Below are positions 23,940-31,677 of a stretch of DNA of 33,966 bases, piece after piece; the first letter of the stretch is position 1; each line of letters begins with the position of its first letter. The notes beneath the pieces are model-generated. The model did not search any database. It was given only the letters and a program-made list of their open reading frames with translations, and was not told the origin of the DNA. The DNA is from Spirochaetaceae bacterium UBA6089 (lineage in GTDB: Bacteria; Spirochaetota; Spirochaetia; Treponematales; Rectinemataceae). The stretch covers positions 1 through 33,966 of the forward strand of contig DIXD01000098.1 of assembly GCA_002435985.1 (NCBI GenBank). The letters run 5' to 3'. The position numbers and the translations under genes are program-made.

Positions 23940-24815
23940 ATGGGAAAAAAGGTCAAAGTGGCCATAATTGGTCCTGGTAACATAGGTACTGACCTCCTCT
24001 ACAAACTGCGCAGAAGCCCGCTTCTGGAAGTCGCCTATGTGGTCGGCGTTAAGGAGTCTCCAGGTATTGAAATTGCAAAAGGTTTTGGCATCCCGACTAC
24101 GATCAAGGGCATCGATGAGATGCTTTCAGTAGACGAGATCAAGATTGTCTTCGATTGTACAGGGGCGGGTCCACATTTGCAGCATGCTCCCAAGCTCAAG
24201 GCAGCGGGGAAGATTGCCATCGACCTAACTCCGGCAGCGGTAGGTCCTTATGTCGTACCCTCGGTGAATATGGATGAAAAGATATTCAATCTCGATAATG
24301 TCAACATGGTGACCTGTGCCGGTCAGGCGACGACACCGATCGTCTACGCGGTCAACCGTGTCGCTGATGTGTACTATGCGGAAATCGTGTCATCGGTGGC
24401 ATCAAAGAGCGCCGGACCTGGGACAAGACAGAACCTCAATGAATTCATCGAGACGACAACCAAGTCTCTAAAGATCATCGGCGGCGCGGATTCTTCAAAG
24501 GCGATCATCGTGCTCAATCCAGCCGAGCCACCCATAATGATGCGCAATACAATTCTTACAAGGGTTCGGAAGCCAGATTTGCCCGCCATCCGGGCCTCCA
24601 TCGACGACATCATCGCGAAACTCAGAACCTATGTCCCGGGGTACCGGTTTCTCGTCGAACCCATCATGCAGGGCGACACCGTCACGACCGTCATCGAGGT
24701 CGAGGGCCTCGGCGATTTTCTTCCTAAACACGCCGGCAACCTCGACATCATCAACGCAGCGGCGGTGTCCGTGGGCGAGCGCTTCGCTCAGAGAATTCTG
24801 GAGGGCAAACGATGA
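23940..24815 (+). CDS. mhpF: Acylating acetaldehyde dehydrogenase
   Basis: The 291-aa enzyme of the MhpF/DmpF/XylQ family oxidises acetaldehyde to acetyl-CoA with NAD+. It has an N-terminal Rossmann motif VAIIGPGNIGTDLL (residues 7-20) and the catalytic Cys126 in VNMVTCAGQATTP. GPGTRQNLNEFIETTTKSL and PIMMRNTILTR are family segments. AAGGAG precedes the ATG. The end overlaps the aldolase start by 4 nt (ATGA), as in the known DmpFG complex in which acetaldehyde is channelled from aldolase to dehydrogenase. Confidence 0.96.
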   Translation: MGKKVKVAIIGPGNIGTDLLYKLRRSPLLEVAYVVGVKESPGIEIAKGFGIPTTIKGIDEMLSVDEIKIVFDCTGAGPHLQHAPKLKAAGKIAIDLTPAAVGPYVVPSVNMDEKIFNLDNVNMVTCAGQATTPIVYAVNRVADVYYAEIVSSVASKSAGPGTRQNLNEFIETTTKSLKIIGGADSSKAIIVLNPAEPPIMMRNTILTRVRKPDLPAIRASIDDIIAKLRTYVPGYRFLVEPIMQGDTVTTVIEVEGLGDFLPKHAGNLDIINAAAVSVGERFAQRILEGKR

Positions 24816-25837
24816 ATAAATTATTTCTTACCGATACCAGCCTGAGAGACGGGAGCCATTCCGTTTCGCACCAGTATACGAGCGAGGATGTAGAAAAGGT
24901 AGTCGCGGCCCTGGATGATGCGGGCATCGACATTATCGAAGTAAGCCATGGCGACGGCCTCGGCGGGTCTTCGCTGACTTATGGGTTCTCCGCGGAGAAC
25001 GAGCTCGATCTTGTATCTATTGCGGCAAAAACCGCAAAGAGGTCGAAAATTGCCGTGCTCCTCGTGCCCGGGATTGCGACTCTCGATCTGCTGGAAGAGG
25101 CTCACCGACGCGGAGCCTCGGTCGTACGCGTTGCGACGCACATCACAGAAGCCGATGTTTCAGAAGAGTACATAAAAGCAGCCAAGCAGATGGGCATGTT
25201 TACCGTTGGCTTTTTGATGATGGTTCATATGGCCGACATCGACAAGCTCGTCGAGCAGGCACTCATCATGGAGTCTTACGGTGCCGATGTGATCTACGCG
25301 ACCGACTCGGCCGGAGCCCTTCTGCCCGACGATGTCTACGCCCGGGTCGCCGCGCTCAAGAAAGCGCTCCATGTGCCGGTGGGCCACCACGCCCACGACA
25401 ACCTCGGCTGCGCCATCGCCAATTCGCTCGCCGCAGCCAAAGCAGAAGCCACGTACATCGACGGTTCGCTCGGCGGCATGGGTGCTGGTGCGGGCAACGC
25501 CGCGACCGAAATGCTGGTGGGAGCTCTCAAGAAGTCAGGCTACGAAGTGAATGCCGATCTCTTTAAGACGATGGACGCGGCAGAAAAAGTGCTCCTGCCG
25601 CTTGTGGTTGCTAAGGGCAAGCCTCTGCCACGGCACGACTCTAATTCGCTCATCATGGGCTACGCCGGGGTGTATTCAAGCTTCATGCTCCATGCACTGA
25701 AGGGCGCCGAACGCTTCGGCGTTGATGTCCGCGATGTACTGATAGAGCTGGGCAAACGCAAAGCAGTGGGCGGACAGGAGGACTGGATCATCCAGGTCGC
25801 CTACGACCTTGCCAAAGTCGCAGGCAAGTCTGTATAG
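24812..25837 (+). CDS. mhpE: 4-hydroxy-2-oxovalerate aldolase
   Basis: The 341-aa DRE-TIM aldolase of the MhpE/DmpG family cleaves 4-hydroxy-2-oxovalerate to pyruvate and acetaldehyde. Signatures are LTDTSLRDGSHSVSHQYT near the N-terminus (the Asp is a metal ligand) and IIEVSHGDGLGGSSLTYGFS. The metal-site histidines are in VGHHAHDNLGCAIANS, and the DmpF-binding part is YIDGSLGGMGAGAGNAATEM. It overlaps the dehydrogenase gene by 4 nt and ends the enzyme block. No terminator is seen before the TRAP genes 95 nt on. Confidence 0.96.
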   Translation: MNKLFLTDTSLRDGSHSVSHQYTSEDVEKVVAALDDAGIDIIEVSHGDGLGGSSLTYGFSAENELDLVSIAAKTAKRSKIAVLLVPGIATLDLLEEAHRRGASVVRVATHITEADVSEEYIKAAKQMGMFTVGFLMMVHMADIDKLVEQALIMESYGADVIYATDSAGALLPDDVYARVAALKKALHVPVGHHAHDNLGCAIANSLAAAKAEATYIDGSLGGMGAGAGNAATEMLVGALKKSGYEVNADLFKTMDAAEKVLLPLVVAKGKPLPRHDSNSLIMGYAGVYSSFMLHALKGAERFGVDVRDVLIELGKRKAVGGQEDWIIQVAYDLAKVAGKSV

Positions 25838-25892
25838 AAGCCATGTCGAAATAGTTTGTGCGGCCGAATTTTAATTTTAAACAAGAACAAAG

Positions 25893-25907
25893 TGCTACAT
25901 AGTAGCA
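25893..25907 (+). promoter_or_regulatory. Putative IclR operator 2, before the TRAP transporter
   Basis: A 15-nt palindrome (TGCTAC-ATA-GTAGCA) lies 26 nt before the dctP ATG. Aligned with operator 1 it differs at the two symmetric core positions and a flank. It places the TRAP genes under the same regulator, either as a second promoter or as a roadblock. Promoter boxes upstream are not convincing. Confidence 0.65.
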
Positions 25908-25932
25908 TATAAAATACATTAGGAGGTTGTAT

Positions 25933-26910
25933 ATGAAAAAAGGTATTATTGGAGTTCTTATCGCCGCGATGCTCTTCAGCGGAGTTGCGGGGGCATTCGC
26001 CCAGAGGGAAATCAAGCTCGGACATATCGCGGCGCCCAACACCGCGTACGACAACTGGGCTAAGGAATTCAAGCGGCAAGTCGAAGAAGCGACCAATAAT
26101 AAGTACAAGATCGTCATCTACGCTGGAGGCCAGCTCGGCGGCTCGTCGGCGCTCATGGAAGGGCTTCAGGCGGGCAATATTCAATTGGCAGTAATCACGA
26201 CGTCCGACATAAACCAGTTCGTGAAGGAAATTGACGTTCTCGACATGCCCTTCCTCTTTCGGGACTGGGATCATGTCGAAAAATTTCTAGCGTCCGATGT
26301 CAACAAAAAGCTAATGTCCCTTGGTGATAAGTATGGGCTTCACATGCTCTCCTCTATGCCGCGAGGCTACAGGCACGTGACGACGAGCGCGAAAGTCGGC
26401 CCCATCACTAAGCCCGAGGACTTCAAAGGCGTCAAGATCCGTGTGGCGGAGAGCCCTCTCTACATCGACATCTTCAGAGCACTCGGTGCGAACGCTCAGG
26501 CCATGGCCTGGGGCGAAGTGTACACCGCGCTTCAGCAGGGGACGGTAGATGCGCACGAGAACACTATCGTTACCACCAGAGATTACAAGATATACGAAGT
26601 CCAGAAGTATATGTCCGAAACAGGCCATACTTTTGCCTTCGGAACTCTGATGGCCAGCCTCGACTGGTTCAAGAAGCTTCCCGCCGAAGACCAAGCCATT
26701 TTCCAGAAAGCGGCAGACGACTCGGCCGTCAAACTCGGAATTGTCCAGAAGAATGACGAGGCCAATGCCAAAGCAGAACTGATCGCCAAAGGCATGATCT
26801 TCAATAGCGTCGACAAGGCGCCCTTCAACGTCCTGACGAAGCCTGTCGTCGAAAAATATGCCAGGGGAGTCATGAAGGAATTCTACGATCAGATTGTTGC
26901 TATTCGCTGA
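25933..26910 (+). CDS. dctP: TRAP transporter substrate-binding protein (DctP family)
   Basis: This 325-aa periplasmic protein has a signal peptide (MKKGIIGVLIAAMLFSGVAG then AFAQ). The DctP fold includes IKLGHIAAPNTAYDNWAKEF, YAGGQLGGSSALMEGLQAGN, and DMPFLFRDWDHVEKFLASDV. The arginine region KGVKIRVAESPLYIDIFRAL follows, and WGEVYTALQQGTVDAHENTI completes it. The conserved Arg in KIRV binds the substrate carboxylate. AGGAGG precedes the ATG by 6 nt; an in-frame TTG two codons earlier is rejected. It supplies the DctQM permease, and linkage to the catabolic operon suggests an organic acid that feeds the C-C hydrolase or hydratase. Confidence 0.95.
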   Translation: MKKGIIGVLIAAMLFSGVAGAFAQREIKLGHIAAPNTAYDNWAKEFKRQVEEATNNKYKIVIYAGGQLGGSSALMEGLQAGNIQLAVITTSDINQFVKEIDVLDMPFLFRDWDHVEKFLASDVNKKLMSLGDKYGLHMLSSMPRGYRHVTTSAKVGPITKPEDFKGVKIRVAESPLYIDIFRALGANAQAMAWGEVYTALQQGTVDAHENTIVTTRDYKIYEVQKYMSETGHTFAFGTLMASLDWFKKLPAEDQAIFQKAADDSAVKLGIVQKNDEANAKAELIAKGMIFNSVDKAPFNVLTKPVVEKYARGVMKEFYDQIVAIR

Positions 26911-26938
26911 TGCGTTCATAGTGTTGCCATAGAATGAA

Positions 26939-26978
26939 AAGGGGCCAGTGTGCCGTTTGGCGCGAAAACTGGTCCCTT
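26939..26978 (+). terminator. Intercistronic hairpin between dctP and dctQ
   Basis: The arms AAGGGGCCAGT (26939-26949) and ACTGGTCCCTT (26968-26978) pair over 11 positions, including one G-U. The 18-nt loop has its own small GCC/GGC stem. No T-run follows directly. It probably stabilises or attenuates the message so that the binding protein is made in excess over the permease. Confidence 0.65.
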
Positions 26979-27009
26979 CGTCTGTCATAATAATTTTTAG
27001 GAGAGGTTT

Positions 27010-27507
27010 ATGAAAACGTTGCTGAAAATCAGCGACACTATCGACAAGGTCTGTGGCTGGGCCATCATACTGCTCTTTGCGGTTATGACAATTACCTACT
27101 CCGCGCAGGTATTTCTCCGCTTCGTCGTCGGAACAGGCCTCAAATGGACTGAAGAACTCACCCGTTATGCCGATATCTGGGCCATCATGATCGGTTTCGT
27201 CATGATCGCGAAGCGCAGGAACCATATCAATGTCAGTGTGCTCGAGGAGATACTCCGGGGCAAGAATAAGGCAAGGCTCATTGTGGTGCAGCAGGTTATT
27301 TCTCTTGTCATATTCGCGGTGATGTTCTTCATTTCGTTCAGACTGATCGAGCTGGCTGGAGGCCAGCTGACTACCAACATGCGCATTCCTAAACGCTGGG
27401 TCTACTGGATTTATCCGCCTGCTTTCGGTATGTTCGTGTTCCAGACATTTATCGGTATTCTCGAGAGCATTCAGGAAGCGAGAGCTACGAAGGAGGTGAA
27501 GGCATGA
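27010..27507 (+). CDS. dctQ: TRAP transporter small permease (DctQ family)
   Basis: This is a 165-aa membrane protein with the four-helix DctQ pattern. Helix 1 is GWAIILLFAVMTITYSAQVF (residues about 17-38), followed by the conserved LKWTEELTRYADIWAIMIGF segment. A third helix (VVQQVISLVIFAVMFFISF) and a last WIYPPAFGMFVFQTFIGIL complete it. TAGGAGAG lies before the ATG. It overlaps dctM by 4 nt and forms the membrane complex with it. Confidence 0.93.
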   Translation: MKTLLKISDTIDKVCGWAIILLFAVMTITYSAQVFLRFVVGTGLKWTEELTRYADIWAIMIGFVMIAKRRNHINVSVLEEILRGKNKARLIVVQQVISLVIFAVMFFISFRLIELAGGQLTTNMRIPKRWVYWIYPPAFGMFVFQTFIGILESIQEARATKEVKA

Positions 27508-28787
27508 CACTCCTGCTTTTCGGATCGGTACTGGTGTTGCTCGCCCTGGGCACTCCCATTGCGACTGCCATGGCCGGTTCTGGCCTCATCACAATTCTCC
27601 TTTCGGGAATAATCGATCCAAACAACGCAATAAATCCCGTACAGGCGGTCATGAGCTTTTTCGGTAGCGTAGATTCGGTCGCCCTGCTGGCGATACCATT
27701 TTTCATACTCGCTGGCGACCTCATGAACAAGGGAGGTCTCGCAAAGCGGCTCATTAATTTCGCGGGTATGTTCGTAGGTAGAATTTCGGGCGGATTAGGA
27801 ATGAGTGCCGTCATCGCCTGTATGTTGTTCGCAGCTATATCGGGTTCAGGAATCGCCGCTGCCGCGGCCATCGGCGGCGTCATGATTTCCGGGTTCCGGG
27901 AACATGGGTATCCGAAACACTACGCCGCGGCCATCGTTGCGTCGGCGAGTCCTATTGGCATCATAATACCACCAAGTATAGCCTTCATCCTCTACGGGAC
28001 TCTGTCCAAGGCTTCGGTAGGAAGTCTCTACAAAGTGGGATTCCCGGCTGGTATCCTTGTGGTCATCGCGTTGATAGCCACAACCTATTTCACTGCGAAA
28101 AAGCACAAGATCCCAAGGGCCACCAGGGGGCTGGGCAGCAAAACTGTAAAAGAAGTTGTCATCGACACGCTCGTGTCACTAGGCACTCCCGTCATTATTG
28201 TCGGCGGCGTGTTCCTCGGTGTCTTCACGCCTACCGAGTCTGCAGTCGCCGCCGTCATTTATTCCATCATCGTCGGTGTCTTCGTGTTCAAGGAAATCAA
28301 ACTGAAAGACTTGCCGGGCATATTTATGCAATCGGCCATCTCTTCGGCTGGCATCATGATCATTATCGCCGCCGCCTCGCTTTTCTCTTGGGTGATGATC
28401 TATCTCCAAATACCGCAGAAGACCTTCGAGGCTGTCCTTTCGTTGGGGATGAGTAAATACACACTGCTCTTCGTCATCAACGTGATCGTGTTGATTGCAG
28501 GCATGTTTATGGAGTCTGGTTCCATTCAGGTCATTATCGTCCCTCTTCTTCTGCCAATTCTCGAGGCGCTTCATATCGACCTTGTGCACTTCGGCATCGT
28601 TCTCACCACGAATCTTGCAATAGGGATGGTTACGCCCCCCTTCGGACTCACGCTTTTCACGTCGGCACGGGTGCTTAGCGCCAACCTTAAGGACACTATT
28701 TCGGAAGTGTGGCCATTCTTGCTCTCGATGATCGTGGTACTGTTAGTCATTACGTATTTTCCACCCGTGGTCATGTGGATTCTGTGA
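27504..28787 (+). CDS. dctM: TRAP transporter large permease (DctM family)
   Basis: The 427-aa polytopic protein has the DctM signatures: ALGTPIATAMAGSGLITILL near the start and LLAIPFFILAGDLMNKGGLA then RLINFAGMFVGRISGGLGMS. AAISGSGIAAAAAIGGVMI, ASASPIGIIIPPSIAFILYG, GVFTPTESAVAAVIYSIIVG and NLAIGMVTPPFGLTLFTSAR follow. It is the sodium-coupled channel subunit. It overlaps dctQ (ATGA) and is followed by a terminator. Confidence 0.96.
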   Translation: MTLLLFGSVLVLLALGTPIATAMAGSGLITILLSGIIDPNNAINPVQAVMSFFGSVDSVALLAIPFFILAGDLMNKGGLAKRLINFAGMFVGRISGGLGMSAVIACMLFAAISGSGIAAAAAIGGVMISGFREHGYPKHYAAAIVASASPIGIIIPPSIAFILYGTLSKASVGSLYKVGFPAGILVVIALIATTYFTAKKHKIPRATRGLGSKTVKEVVIDTLVSLGTPVIIVGGVFLGVFTPTESAVAAVIYSIIVGVFVFKEIKLKDLPGIFMQSAISSAGIMIIIAAASLFSWVMIYLQIPQKTFEAVLSLGMSKYTLLFVINVIVLIAGMFMESGSIQVIIVPLLLPILEALHIDLVHFGIVLTTNLAIGMVTPPFGLTLFTSARVLSANLKDTISEVWPFLLSMIVVLLVITYFPPVVMWIL

Positions 28788-28792
28788 TAAAG

Positions 28793-28831
28793 GCTTTCTG
28801 CTGTTCTGCGGTCTTCAGGAAGCAATTTTTT
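28793..28831 (+). terminator. Rho-independent terminator of the TRAP operon
   Basis: The arms GCTTTCTG (28793-28800) and CAGGAAGC (28816-28823) pair over 8 positions with one wobble. AA and a T6 run (28826-28831) follow. It starts 6 nt after the dctM stop and overlaps the 3' end of the small convergent frame. Confidence 0.75.
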
Positions 28832-29048
28832 CGAGAAGTCTCATGACTGTCTCCACAAGCCTCGCACAGTCCTGGCGGGTGGTATGGTATCCATTGCCCT
28901 CGGTGTACTGGCGTATGACGACGGTGCCGCAGGAAGCATCGCCGTCGGCCTCTTTTCCCGGGATGGTGGGGATGCCTGCTTTTTGCAATGCCGCAATGAG
29001 AATGCCGTCTTCTTCCCTTGAAAAGATGAGCTTCACGCCTGAGCCCAA
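28815..29048 (-). CDS. Small protein of unknown function downstream of glnN
   Basis: A minus-strand frame of up to 77 codons reads VKLIFSREEDGILIAALQKA, then GIPTIPGKEADGDASCGTVV and IRQYTEGNGYHTTRQDCARL. It has balanced, soluble-protein composition, unlike the arginine-rich frame overlapping it. Possible starts are a TTG at 29048 or a GTG at 29036. The GTG overlaps the TGA of another open frame (ends LSWIDDFWAQA) that itself lacks a start. The two could be one frameshifted gene. No family was recognised; it may be read through from glnN. Confidence 0.4.
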   Translation of the reverse strand: MGSGVKLIFSREEDGILIAALQKAGIPTIPGKEADGDASCGTVVIRQYTEGNGYHTTRQDCARLVETVMRLLEKIAS

Positions 29049-29217
29049 AAATCATCGATCCAGGAAAGGTCGAGCGGAGAGGCAGCCGACAAGGTTGAAG
29101 TGCCGTTATACCTCTGCGCGCCCGGCGGTTGGGCTTGGGGAGCCTCTGCATGCGCGGCTATCTGCGGAATGGCCCTTTGCCCCGACTGTGTCGGGATCGA
29201 TGTTTTTTATTGTGTAG
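29049..29217 (-). other. Gap between glnN and the small minus-strand frame
   Basis: A short dyad CCCGAC-N3-GTCGGG lies at about 29182-29196. Its T-run is on the plus strand and is spaced 8 nt away, so it is a poor terminator. On the minus strand, one frame ends QPPGAQRYNGTSTL...DDFWAQA without a start codon. Nothing else is clear. Confidence 0.3.
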
Positions 29218-31341
29218 TCATAGTTTGAACAGCAATTCCTCGTAGCCGGGAAAAGGCCAGACATCCTTTGCCACCAATTTTTCCAGCGCATCCGCTCGGC
29301 TCCGTAGGTTGGCCATCTGAGGCACCACCTTCTCGCGGTACGCCTTGGCCTGAGTAAAGGTGTCGTCTATGGCCTGGGCATCTCCCAGAACTTTTTCGAG
29401 CTTTTCTGTTTCCTCGTACAGCTCGTTGGCAAGCTCCGCAATTCTCTTTGCCCGTTTTTCTTGGGGAACACTGATGGCGCCGAGGGCCGCCAACGCAGCG
29501 GCATCTCTGGCGAGGGAACTGGCGTAGGAAGAGACCGCGGGGAAGATCGAACGGCGAGCCATCTCGATCATCACTCCGGCTTCGATGTTGATCTGTTTCG
29601 AATATCGCTCCAGATAGATGTGGTAACGGCTTTCCTGTTCTTCGCAGGATAAGACCTTGTGGGTTTCGAAGAGAGCGATCGTCTCCTTCTGGATGAGGAC
29701 CGGCAGGGCATCCACCGTAGCCCGAATGTTGGGTAGTCCCCGGCGCTCTGCTTCGCGGACCCATTCCTCCGAGTAGTTGTTTCCGTTGAATACTACCCTG
29801 CGGTGTTTGCCGTATGATTCTTTTATAATTGCTTGGATCGCAGCATTTTTGTCTGTGGCTTTTTCGAGTTTATCCGCAAATTCGGAGAGCACTTGGGCGA
29901 CCGCCGTGTTGAGATAGGTGTTGGGCGTGGCGATGGACTGGGAAGCGCCGACCATGCGGAATTCGAACTTGTTCCCGGTGAATGCAAAGGGGCTGGTCCG
30001 ATTGCGGTCCGACACATCCTTAGGAAGTGAGGGCAGAGATGTGACACCGAGCTTGATTCTTTCTCCGCCAGTGATGCCGTTGGAAGCCTTGCCGTCTGCG
30101 ATGCGGTCGAAAACCTCCATGAGCTGGCTGCCGAGGAACACGGAGACGATGGCGGGCGGCGCTTCGTTGGCTCCTAGACGATGGTCGTTTCCTGCAGTGG
30201 CGGTAGAAGCCCTGAGCAACAGTGCATACCGGTCTACTGCTTCGATGATCGCAGCGGTAAAGAACAGGAAGCGGGCATTGGATTCGGGATTTTCACCTGG
30301 ATCGAGAAGGTTGATGCCGTCGTTGGTGGCCATGGACCAGTTGTTGTGCTTACCCGAGCCATTGACGCCTGCAAAGGGTTTTTCATGGAGCAGGGCTTCC
30401 ATGCCATGGCGGCGGGCAACCTTCTTGAGTGTCTCCATCAGTAACTGATTTCCATCCGCTGCAACATTGGTGGTGCTAAAAATAGGAGCTATTTCAAACT
30501 GGTTGGGGGCAACCTCGTTGTGCTGGGTCTTGGCGGCGACACCCATCTTCCAGAGCTCTATGTTCAATTCCCGCATGAAGGCCGCGACCTGCTCTTTAAG
30601 GGCCCCGAAATAATGATCTTCCATTTCTTGCCCCTTGGCGGGCATGGAGCCGAAGACTGTCCTGCCTGTCAACAGCAGGTCCGGCCGTTTGTCGAAATAC
30701 TCTTTATTGACTAGGAAGTACTCCTGCTCAGGCCCGAGAGTGGTGCTGACCCGCTTGGATGTGGTATTCCCCAGGGCTCGGAGTATGCGCAGAGCATGTG
30801 TGTTCAGGGCGTCCATGGACCGAAGCAGGGGCACCTTTTTGTCGAGCGCTTGCCCGTAGTAACTGATGAAGGCGGTAGGGATACACAGCGTGGTACCGGT
30901 AGGGTCCTGTTTCAGAAAAGCTGGGCTGGTCACGTCCCAGGCAGTGTAGCCCCGGGCTTCGAAGGTCGCCCGCAGTCCTCCCGAAGGAAAGCTCGAGGCA
31001 TCCGGCTCTCCTTTGATGAGCTCTTTACCGGAAAACTCCATAAGAACTTTGCCGTCCGAGGTAGGAGCAATGAAGGAGTCGTGCTTTTCTGCGGTGAGGC
31101 CTGTGAGGGGATGGAACCAGTGAGTGTAGTGAGTGGCTCCTTTTTCCATAGCCCACGCGCGCATCGAGGCTGCCACCACATCTGCGACTTCCAGCGTCAG
31201 CTCTTTTTCTCCGGCCTGTACCGCAAGGATTTCCTTGTACACATTTTGGGGTAGACGCTCGCGCATCACCGCGTTGGAAAAACAGTTGCTTCCGTACAGA
31301 CTGGATACGGGGTTTTCAGTCAAATCGAAGGTTTCGCTCAT
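29218..31341 (-). CDS. glnN: Glutamine synthetase type III
   Basis: The 707-aa protein has the length and signatures of GSIII, the ATP-dependent ammonia-assimilating enzyme common in Bacteroides, cyanobacteria and some spirochaetes. It has HWFHPLTGLTAEKHDSFIAP then EFSGKELIKGEPDASSFPSG near the N-terminus. TTLGPEQEYFLVN, QHNEVAPNQFEIAPIF, AGVNGSGKHNNWSMAT and GNDHRLGANEAPPAIVSVFL carry the metal, glutamate and ATP sites. The ATG at 31341 follows TAGGAGTT; an upstream in-frame extension to 31560 runs through the promoter and is rejected. A -24/-12 promoter precedes it, and the activator gene lies directly upstream in the same orientation. Confidence 0.96.
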   Translation of the reverse strand: MSETFDLTENPVSSLYGSNCFSNAVMRERLPQNVYKEILAVQAGEKELTLEVADVVAASMRAWAMEKGATHYTHWFHPLTGLTAEKHDSFIAPTSDGKVLMEFSGKELIKGEPDASSFPSGGLRATFEARGYTAWDVTSPAFLKQDPTGTTLCIPTAFISYYGQALDKKVPLLRSMDALNTHALRILRALGNTTSKRVSTTLGPEQEYFLVNKEYFDKRPDLLLTGRTVFGSMPAKGQEMEDHYFGALKEQVAAFMRELNIELWKMGVAAKTQHNEVAPNQFEIAPIFSTTNVAADGNQLLMETLKKVARRHGMEALLHEKPFAGVNGSGKHNNWSMATNDGINLLDPGENPESNARFLFFTAAIIEAVDRYALLLRASTATAGNDHRLGANEAPPAIVSVFLGSQLMEVFDRIADGKASNGITGGERIKLGVTSLPSLPKDVSDRNRTSPFAFTGNKFEFRMVGASQSIATPNTYLNTAVAQVLSEFADKLEKATDKNAAIQAIIKESYGKHRRVVFNGNNYSEEWVREAERRGLPNIRATVDALPVLIQKETIALFETHKVLSCEEQESRYHIYLERYSKQINIEAGVMIEMARRSIFPAVSSYASSLARDAAALAALGAISVPQEKRAKRIAELANELYEETEKLEKVLGDAQAIDDTFTQAKAYREKVVPQMANLRSRADALEKLVAKDVWPFPGYEELLFKL

Positions 31342-31413
31342 AGTAACTCCTACACATTGCAATGACCGAGACCGGGCATGAGATCGCCCGTCACTCATTA
31401 TTCCTGATATAGA

Positions 31414-31429
31414 AGCAAAAACCATGCCA
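31414..31429 (-). promoter_or_regulatory. Sigma-54 (-24/-12) promoter of glnN
   Basis: Read on the minus strand: TGGCATG-N4-TTGCT, close to the consensus TGGCACG-N4-TTGC(A/T). The GG and GC dinucleotides sit at the right spacing. It lies about 75-88 nt before the ATG, and enhancer-like dyads lie about 180-230 nt further upstream. Confidence 0.8.
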
Positions 31430-31600
31430 GAAGCATTATGTCCTTCAAAAAAGATGTGTTGGGCTGTTTTTATACGGCTACATACCCAAAGAATAGCCGA
31501 TTTTGGAGAAAATGACGCTAAAAGGCCTTTTTTATCGGGCAAATGTGGAGCCGCCGACATATTCTCCGGCTTTCTTTCGGCAACATTTCAGGCGAAGGTG

Positions 31601-31644
31601 CTACATTTATGTAGGAATGACGCTCAATTCCTACATAAATGTCG
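31601..31644. promoter_or_regulatory. Upstream activator sites: CTACA-N4-TGTAG dyads
   Basis: Site 1 (31601-31614) is the perfect dyad CTACA-TTTA-TGTAG. Site 2 (31631-31644) is CTACA-TAAA-TGTCG with one mismatch, centred 30 nt away. Together they form a perfect 16-bp inverted repeat (31603-31618 and 31627-31642, 8-nt spacer). Distance and architecture fit an enhancer for the sigma-54 promoter. A looser copy (TTACA-TTTT-TGTCG) at 31678-31691 overlaps the activator stop codon. Confidence 0.75.
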
Positions 31645-31677
31645 GGCGCGCAAGTACCCTGCCGGCGTTGCATTAGG

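Noticed and set aside
26311..27510. Long minus-strand open frame (399 codons) opposite dctP and dctQ
   Set aside because: It is antisense to two well-supported TRAP genes, has low-complexity His/Asp/Glu-rich composition and shows no family motif; it is a codon-bias shadow.
28771..29151. 126-codon minus-strand frame rich in Arg and His
   Set aside because: Its composition is typical of a wrong-phase reading; the overlapping frame at 28815-29048 looks more like a real protein.
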